Shown here in pieces: positions 55,821 through 64,000 of a DNA stretch of 64,000 nt. The notes under the pieces were generated by a model. The model made no database searches, was not told the origin of the DNA, and saw nothing but the letters and a program-made list of their open reading frames with translations. The stretch's first letter is position 1, and every line of letters starts with the position of its first letter. The stretch is from assembly GCA_013396915.1 (NCBI GenBank), contig VWZL01005013.1, positions 124,001 through 188,000 of the forward strand. The letters are read 5' to 3'. A program made the position numbers and the translations under genes. Source of the DNA: Stercorarius parasiticus (lineage: Eukaryota; Chordata; Aves; Charadriiformes; Stercorariidae).

Positions 55821-56983
55821 ATTAAATCACGGAGGCAGCATGCAAAGAACAAATGTGCCCTATGGAAGGACCTTTTGATTAAGAATATAATAGCTGAGCC
55901 ACAGTGAACATTTTCAGGTCAGCCTTTTTTCTGGCCTGTGCCTGAGGCATGACTGAAACATGAGCTTATATGTAAAGTCTCCTGTACTTGACATCAGCCA
56001 TATGCCACTTACACAATATGCAGAATATACTCAGCAGAAACCATGGTAAAAACAAGAAGTGAAAGTCTGTCATAGTATCCACCTCTTTTTCAAAGACCAA
56101 AACATCCAGAGCAGTTTAGATAGTGCTAATGCTGAAAGCATAAAGCAACGCTATGCATTTTTTTAAAACACTGAAAAATAAAATGTATATATTTTCTGGA
56201 AAATTCAATAAAAAAAAAAAGCGCCTATAGATTCAGACAATAAGCATGTGATATTGCCCAAAACTTATTTTTTTAACCAGCAACTGAAGATTCCTCGCAA
56301 TAGGTCTTCGCTATAGAAATCTTGATAGACTCTTTAATTGTATCACCTCTATAGTCCAAGCCTGTAAACTTTGTTATAAATTTAGTGCTTCCCTGAAGTG
56401 GCGGAAATGAAGCTCTCGGGCTGCAATTTTAAAACAGCAGAAACTGGCACTGACACAAAAGCAACATTCCCATCCTCCCAGCATCAGACAGTCCTACTTC
56501 ACAGCTGCTCTTGTGCCAATGCAAGTAAACAATCACCTTAAACCTAGCAGCTAGTCCATCCAGACTCATCTCCGCGTACTCCGTGGCCTCACAGATGGCC
56601 ACATGGCAGGAAAAAAGAAGGGCAGGACAAAAACTGCCTGCTTCAGATAGTCCTCAGGCAAAGACAAGACAGAAATTACTTGACTAAAATGGAACACTCC
56701 AACTTTATTTAGAATATTCAGTGCCTACTGGGGCATAATACTCAGTATATAGGATTAGGGTGCCTACCTACCCCAAAGACAGACATCATGTTTACATCTA
56801 CCGTTCTCCATGGACAGGGGATACAAAAATCCTTGTTTCCTTAGGAATGAAGTTGAACAAACAGTTAGGAGGTCTGCTTTATCACTGGAGTAGTCTTCAC
56901 TCCCTTGCCCAAGAATCTCAACTTGCACTCTGCTTACAGGTTTAAAACAGCAATAAAAAGTGGTAGCAGCCTTGAAATCCTCC

Positions 56984-57002
56984 TTTTTTTTTTTTTTTTT
57001 TT
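56984..57002. repeat. 19-T homopolymer
   Basis: This is one of the longest single-base runs in the window. As reverse-strand poly-A it could mark the 3' end of a retrocopy extending to higher coordinates, but no recognisable message is seen in 57003-57300. Confidence 0.9.
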
Positions 57003-60000
57003 AAATAATGATTTACAAAAGGCAGAAACCTCGTTAGCTTTGGTCATAGTGACTTTCATTCCTGCTCCCTGCAACCTCAGGGAGATGGCTCTCCTTGCAG
57101 AACGATCATCTTCATAGGCCTGGACTGATGAGTCCCTATAGGGATAGGTTGCTTCTTTGGTAGAAATCCAGAAGGTATCTCAAGAAGGAGTTGAAAACCA
57201 TCTTGGGCATTTAGGATCTCAGTGAAGAGTTAGAGATTCAGCTCTATTCTAAAGTAGACATCTGAATTTGCAAGCTTTCTACCTGTATTCACTAGCTCTC
57301 TGCTGACTCTAATTTGGAGTTTTGATATCTCACTCTGTGTAAATGCCAAAATTTTAATTTCAAGCATATGATTCTGGAGGGGAATTCTACATCACCCTCA
57401 GAAGAACACTTTGCAGCAAATGGTGAGCCCTTATGTTTAAATTCCTATATAACGTAATAAAATTGGAATTTTTACGACATTATTATTTATTCCCCGCTCT
57501 TTACCCGCTTCTAAAACATCTAAGAACACCACCAAACCAAGTGCAAACACCTTACAAGCTCCTGGTACCATTAGTTTTAAGTGAGAAATTTACACTACGT
57601 TTATCAAATAAGCTTTTTTAATCTCAAGAGCTTCAGAATTTTGGGGCAGATACCACCCTCTGTATTTGTTACTGTTTGCTTCAGTGATCTGATCTCTAAG
57701 ATCACCTACTAACTTTTCAAGTTGGGGCATACCTTCAAAAAAGTCCCCAGTAAAGAAGTTCCCCTTGGAAACCCCCCCTCTAACACATGGCTGCAAAAAA
57801 TACTTATCTTTCTTTATCCTGTGGCCTTATTTTCTCCAAGTGTTGTTTTTATTAATATCTGTTAGCTCACAGACTCTAGCAAAGGCTGAAATTATCCGCA
57901 GAGTTTCTGATAGAAATATTCATAATTGTGTAAAATCTCTGTATGTGGAGCCACATATAATTTCCCTAAATATAAATAATTTGAAATATTAATATTCTAT
58001 GCATGTTTCCTCTTTAGTTATTAGTAACTTTTTAAGCATCTACCTTGGATTTCCGCTGCTGGATTAAAATAGTGGAAGGATTATATTCTAATCTTTTAAA
58101 GCAATCCCTTGAAGAACACAGCTGTATCTGCAGTGCGTGACTGAAGTTACAGAACTTGTACTACGAAAATTCACAGTATAATGCTGTGTTTACCACTTCT
58201 ATATTTGATATTTTGGAATCATCTCATTTAACATCTTGGTAATTTCCCTTAGTTACAGCACTTCTTCATTCCTGAAAGCACTGTCTCCAGGAGGGTCGGT
58301 GACTCACTCAAGGCTGACCATCTAACACAACTCAGCATTGCTGATGGACTAACAGTGTTGATAACACTGGCTTCCTTGGTGTTACCATACTGAGAAAAAC
58401 TTCTGCATTTTGAGTCCTGACATGTACCCTGGCTTCATTTCACCTCTCTGCTTGTACAAAAGCCAGTTCTCTGCCTTCCACACACCAATACTGAAGTCAG
58501 TCCCTCTCCAACCCACCATAAAAGGAAGACATCCTGAATGAAAGCCACGATTACGAGGGGAACGGGGTCCCACAGCACCCCTGGGGAGGTAAATCCAGCC
58601 ACAACAATCGCTAGGAGTTACCTAGAGGAACACCAGAGTCACAATATTTCTTATTATTTATTTTTAAAAGTAAGAGCACTACATACACCTGAAGTATCTG
58701 CAGAGCATGTCTACCTGGGAGTAAGAGACATGCTTGCTACACAAGTGGAGTTCAATAACGGTCTCTCTATGGTATTTAATCTTCCACTGCCTCCGGAATA
58801 GAAACCTGCTTTCTCAATCCAGTTCTCACCCACTCCTGTCCCAGAAGACTACTGCATTAAGCTTACCTCCATCCTATCATTTTAACTTGAAAAAAATGAG
58901 AAAATGAAAGTTTTAAAGACTTTGTAGCTATAGTATCAAGATCAATCATCATACCCTGCTATTGAAACTCTCCTGAAGGGCACTGTACAATAGGACAGAC
59001 GTGATGGACAATAATTTCTGGATCCAAGATCAAGGACACTGAAAGACTTGTTGTCTCTGCCCAGACAAGTACTATAAACCCCCCAGAAGTAGTCCTATCA
59101 AAAGCACAAAAGAAGAAAATTAACAGCCCCAGACACGCCACTGTACTAAAAAAAATCATACCAGGGCTCCTATTACTAAATCACATAAGTACAGGAGGGA
59201 ACCCTAATGACTTCAGATACCCACAGAATCAGATACCCTTCAGATTCTATAGCCTGCATGCTTTCAAGTCTTTTGCTGGCTAAGAAGGCAAAATGGTTTC
59301 TGTCCTCATATAAATACTATTTTTGAACTCCTGGAAGTTCTGTATCAGTTAAAAGAAACCTGAGGACTATCACGCCACAAGTGAGCTCGGGGTTTCAAGT
59401 TTGTAATTAAGACAAGCATGAAAGGTAGAATCATTGTCTAAGACTGTTTTTCTTATTTAACCATAAGAACAAAACGCTAGAAAAATATTTTTGCCCTGTG
59501 ACACCTGTCCATCTCAATAATCTTGCAACACAGAGTCATGCTCTGGGCAAAGATCGAGCACTGTTGCAATACCTTTCAGGCTTGTCCTGGATTTTCTCCC
59601 CGGATCATGCATCATCAGATAAACACAAATGCTACTCGGAAAATAAATGCATCCATCCCTCTTCCCATCCCTTCCCTCCCCTTTCAATCTGGTCTTAATT
59701 AGTACTTTCTCTTAATTTTTTTTCTATGTTTCTAGCAGGGACTATGACTAAAGCCAGACTGCCTTTGGGCAGTTGTTCAGAAACTGTCTCCAGGCATGTT
59801 ATGTTCTTAGCAGGAAGACCTAGGCAGTAACTACTCCCCAAGCTCCGGATGGAGCAGATAACTCCACACTTTTTTTTCCGGCCCTTCCCACCTTCCACCG
59901 CAGACACTCTCAATTATTCACAATTTCACAAAGTAACGCTCATTCTTACTCCAAACCGACAAAGATACTAAAGGCTCCACTCAAGCTTTAAATCCTTCGG

Positions 60001-60647
60001 TGAAGCAGAAAATAACCCAACGAAGTACAACTCAAAACTTCATACTGAACGCCTCTAAGCCAGTTTTTACAATACAGTGGAGGAGATATGTTTCTAGAAA
60101 ATCCCGTCAGCCTATTTTTGTCACAGATTACATTTTCTTCCATCTCCTCAATTCCTAAAACTGAGATTTCTAAATGACAGGGATGCCTATGTCAGGGGTG
60201 AGTATAGGAGACACTCGAATGAATTCCTCCTCCACCAGTCATTACTACTGCTGCCAATCATGAGATAACAAGGGCCCATGGCCATGTAGCTGATCAGAAA
60301 GGTGAGAGATCCTTTTCCTTAGGGATCTCCCATCCACCACGAGAAACACTCTGCTACTGCTCCTCTGCCAGATAAGCGGGGAAATACAGCACCAGCCACC
60401 CATCACTTGACAGAGGGAAAAGAGGCAATTCCATATGACCAGAAAAGTCTCCTCATGGCCTCCCATCACTTCAGCATCAATTCCAGACTCCCGTCTGTAT
60501 CACAGGCAGGGCAGAGCGATGCAGAACAAAACCGCAGGCTGTTCAAAATGTACACTGTGCCCATTACGCCACTGGCTGTATGAGGAAAGGCTCTTCTTAA
60601 TCTGAAACTACACCAACGTAACATTACTTCCTCACAACTTTTGTGCT

Positions 60648-60669
60648 AATGGTCTACATGTAGACCATT
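60648..60669. repeat. Perfect 22-bp palindrome
   Basis: The arm AATGGTCTACA (60648-60658) meets its exact reverse complement TGTAGACCATT (60659-60669) with no spacer. There is no surrounding repeat family that I recognise. It could be a dimeric protein site or chance. Confidence 0.93.
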
Positions 60670-63600
60670 TTTCATCACATATCCACAATTGCTCCTTTGC
60701 TTTCGTCCCTGTGCTCTACTTTACGTAGATGCGGGTACCCAAACAGTGCAGTGAAGAAGTACCTACAGCACAAGTTTTTGCCATCAGCTAAGCAGAGAGC
60801 TCCTCAGCATTGAGTGGTGGCTCCCCAAAGAGCCAATGTTGTCCACTATGGTCCCAGAACTAAAAAACTTATGAAACAAGGTAACAGAAGTAAAGGCAGC
60901 ACATTGGGACGAGGGAGGAAAGAAACCATGTGAGGCAATGCTGGTTTGTTCCAGGCACTAACAAACTCCTTGGTGCCTTGGAAAGGGGACAAGGTGCAGG
61001 TCTTGTCCCTCCCTGAGGCACCCTGCCTGTCCTGGGACGCTTCCTTTCTTGTCTCTCATTCCACAATAAGTTTTAAACTCTTGAACATTGGTATAGTTGT
61101 TTGCACCGTTCTGTTCAGCAGCAGCTGAGTTTTTCTTTTTAGCAAAAAATGTTCTTGCATTCAGATTCCCTACAGTCACTGCTGTCCAGTAAACACACTT
61201 TCATTCTGTTCCTTGTTTTGTTCTGGTTTTTGTTTTGTTTGGGTTTGTGGGTTTTTTTATTATCATCTCATTTAGGTCACATCTTCCATTCCCCTGTCCT
61301 CATCTCCCTCTATATTATACTTCCATTATTATTAAAGATGTGCCCCCATTATATAGAAAACAATAATCTCCACTATATTTCCTTTTAGGCTGCCAGGACT
61401 TTTCATTTAAAGCACAGTGACTTCATTAGAGATTCAAAGTCCTGAAGGAATTACTTTCTCTTTCAGAATCTTGTATTGCAAAAGCCAGAAAGTACCCAAA
61501 GTGGGAAATAGCTGTTGGGACTTGGATGCCTGGAAGAGGCTTTTTGACTTTCTGTTGTCTGCGATGCTTTAGCTTCATGCTGATGTGAGCTAGAAAGTAA
61601 AGGTCCCTAAAAACCGATGTGTGCAAGGTGTTTTTCTGTTTTAATGGAGCTTTTGACCTTAGGCTTTCTCAGCTTTACTCAGTATTTCAGGAAAAAAAAC
61701 AAATAAAGAAAAAAGTATATGAAGTATATTTGGCTCTTTCTCATTTAGTGAATGGATTATCGGTATTTCTTTCTGAATATTTTAGAAAATATGTTGTTTT
61801 TTTCTCTCAAACTAGTACATGTTGGAAAACCTTGCCGTATCATAGCTAGCATCCCCCTATAGCAGGTGACAAACTCATTTTTCATACAATGCAATCTTCA
61901 GCATTGATGTATGACAAAATGGCAACTGTTTTCAGATGCTGAATTTTACCCTAGATAAGACTTTTATGGGTTTTTTTGCTTTAAAGTGTTGTTACCTCTA
62001 TGCTCATTGAATGTTTTTCCTCTTAACGGTTTTCTGATAAAACGCGGACATGATTCACCATAAAGTTTTAGTTAATAGTACAGGATTTTTTTCATTTCTG
62101 ACTTATGGAAAAAAAAGTCCCATAATACCTGTGATAGAGATGCTGTCTAGCTCACCGACTGCATTGTTACTAATAATGAGGGTTTATGATAGTATAGAGC
62201 AGAATGCTGGAAATGCAATGCTGTAAAGTTTAATCATATTTTAGATAAAAGTAACAATACATCGTATTCTCTCTTACCCCCTATTACAGAGCTGTTCACT
62301 TTATGCCATAAAAACTTGAGGTGTATGTATTCATTAAATTTTGACTGTGCACACCACATTCAGAAAAGCAAAAGGGAATCTCATTTTTATACATAGCAAA
62401 TTTTGTATTTTTTCAGTAGCCTGATATGAATACAACCCGCCTGCTGTGAGCTGACTAATTTTCTGTAATCATACACTAGGAAAAGCAGCTCAGAAAATTT
62501 TCAAGCACTTCTTGGAAGACAATTTCTACAGGAGCTTCCTTTTTCTATAAAGATATCAGCCACATTTCAGGCCTGCAGTCGCTTGAAAATTCTTCACAGT
62601 ATGCTCTTGCTATAAGGTGACGTTTTAGCCTGTAGGAGCGTGAAGCTGCACAAGAATGATGCAGTGAACGAGGACCAAATTGCCACAAAGGAAACAAAAT
62701 TGCTTTTCTAACGTTGAATTAAAGCCTAAATTCCTACTGCTTTATTTTGGTAGCAACTCTTAGTATGTCTCCAGATGAGCTCCAGCACCAAAACAGTAGA
62801 ACAAAAAATATGACTGGATCTTAATTAAGAAGCGAGTACTGCAGAGAAGAGAGAAGAGGGAAAACATCCTCATGCGTTTACTAGCTCTTCAGACTTGAAC
62901 TATGAAGAATTCTCCCCTTCTCCATTTCAGTTTCTTGGGAAATGAAAAGAAATGGTGGAAAAATTAAATAATGGCAGGCCATTTTAAACCTGTTTTGTTA
63001 AATAAATGAAATTAATACTATCTTCTTAGGTTTTTTGAGGGGGAAAAAAAACCCACAACTATTTAAATTATTTTCCCTACTCAGAAATCAGTAGATAATA
63101 AGATTTGTTATTTAATCAGTGCCCAGTGACTCCAGGAGCAGCTCCAAAAGCCCAGGATTCTTTTCCTTAAAAGATATATTTGATTACCTTGAAATGAGAC
63201 ATAGCCACTGATTACTATCCTACCTTGTTTTCCATAAACCCTTAAAATCATTATTTAGAAAAACTATGTAAATCTTTTCACAAGAGAACAATAAGGTATA
63301 AATAAAATAATACAGGCGTTAGTCTTTAACAAGTTCACTCATCAGAAATCTCATTACCAAACTAAAAACATTCTGATAGACTTAAGTCTATTTCAAACAT
63401 CATATATAACCCACAATTGTAGTTTAAGGTATTTTGATTCCAAGATGAAAGAAGTCTCAATATTCCACTTGGTTTTAAAACAAAATTCTCAAAACTTGGA
63501 ATATATGAACGAATATTCATCCCCCTATTAAAAGACTAACTACTACCATGTACTTTTCTAGACTTCAATCCCAGAGTAAAGTTACAAAAAACTTCAGAAA

Positions 63601-63699
63601 AGGACCACACAAAATTTGTGCCTGGCAATGTGTTTACATTCTTAAAATATCTGTAGAGATGCCTGTGTTTCTACTGCTATCATGCTAGAAGGTTGGGGG

Positions 63700-63726
63700 T
63701 TTTTTTTCTTTCTTTTCTTTTCTTTT
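63700..63726. repeat. TTTTC-type pyrimidine microsatellite
   Basis: An irregular TTTTC/TTTC repeat follows a short G-run. It is simple-sequence DNA in the upstream intron. Confidence 0.9.
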
Positions 63727-64000
63727 GAGCTCCTTTGTATTTTTCCAGTAAGGAAATTATGGTTTATATGGTAACTTACTGAGAAATAACGTAAGTAAAG
63801 GGCATTTGGCATAATAGAAGTTTTCACCAGTGGTAAGAAGCCTTCATCCAGATATGAGGTTATTTAAAGCACTCTGAACATAAACCCACTCACGAAGCCA
63901 AACAAATTTGAAGCAGTTGCATTCTTAGGAAACCACCGACATTTTGCACGTTCTGTCTCAGAATTATGCTGCAAACCAAGGCACATGTAAAACCTTAACA

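Larger units (their letters stand above)
52326..64000 (-). other. FRMPD4: FRMPD4 intron upstream of the WW exon (5' end outside window)
   Basis: This sequence lies immediately upstream, in gene sense, of the acceptor at 52326. The exon here begins mid-codon, so at least one coding exon must lie further 5'. I searched for a reverse-complement match to the expected first-exon start (a Met-Asp-Val-Phe type N-terminus) and saw none, so it probably lies beyond 64000. An alternative first exon in this stretch cannot be excluded. Visible content is limited to homopolymers (56210-56220 A, 56984-57002 T), a tandem duplication near 55785-55820, a 22-bp palindrome (60648-60669), a T/G-rich low-complexity run near 61200-61260 and a TTTTC-type microsatellite (63700-63726). 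Confidence 0.7.

Noticed and set aside
56984..57300. Processed pseudogene ending at the 19-T run
   Set aside because: The adjacent sequence in antisense shows no recognisable protein in any frame and no target-site duplication.
57590..57796. 68-codon minus-strand frame and a possible exon (acceptor ttttttgcag, donor AAG-GTATGC) near 57735-57792
   Set aside because: The splice-bounded piece is 58 bp, not a multiple of three, so it would break FRMPD4 frame. It is not known from the family and contains a homopolymer of seven G. Kept only as a curiosity.

Overview
This is vertebrate, most likely avian, nuclear DNA: AT-rich, with large introns, microsatellites, long mononucleotide runs and several bird-type CR1 LINE fragments. 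It holds no operons, no prokaryotic features and no intact free-standing gene. I found no previously undescribed system.

The one protein-coding gene I can support lies on the minus strand. Three consecutive exons of FRMPD4 (FERM and PDZ domain containing 4, also called Preso) are present, in gene order at 52325-52209, 8462-8302 and 6178-6076. Splice phases agree across all three (two bases at the first donor, one at the second, two at the third). Together they encode about 126 residues: the end of the N-terminal leader, a WW-type domain and most of a PDZ domain. The first coding exon should lie beyond 64000 and the FERM-encoding exons below position 1; I see neither here. Everything else is intron.

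Layout. 1-6075: downstream intron, holding an internally deleted CR1 copy on the plus strand (about 3055-3990). 6179-8301: a 2.1 kb intron inside the PDZ domain. 8463-52208: a 43.7 kb intron that splits the WW domain. It contains a roughly 3 kb degenerate CR1 in the same orientation as FRMPD4 (about 27955-30985), a short CR1 3' tail (about 48320-48400), two likely ancient amniote repeats (34296-34368 and about 45748-45945), an X-box-like motif (43260-43273), a CpG-rich patch (about 46140-46450), a compound microsatellite (39311-39402) and a perfect 30-bp palindrome (51538-51567). 52326-64000: upstream intron, with a 19-T run, a perfect 22-bp palindrome (60648-60669) and a pyrimidine-rich microsatellite.

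The points most worth a second look are the WW domain divided by a 43.7 kb intron, the loss of its second signature tryptophan, the two perfect palindromes, the CpG-rich patch and the X-box candidate. FRMPD4 identity and the CR1 calls come from remembered family sequence, not from a database search.
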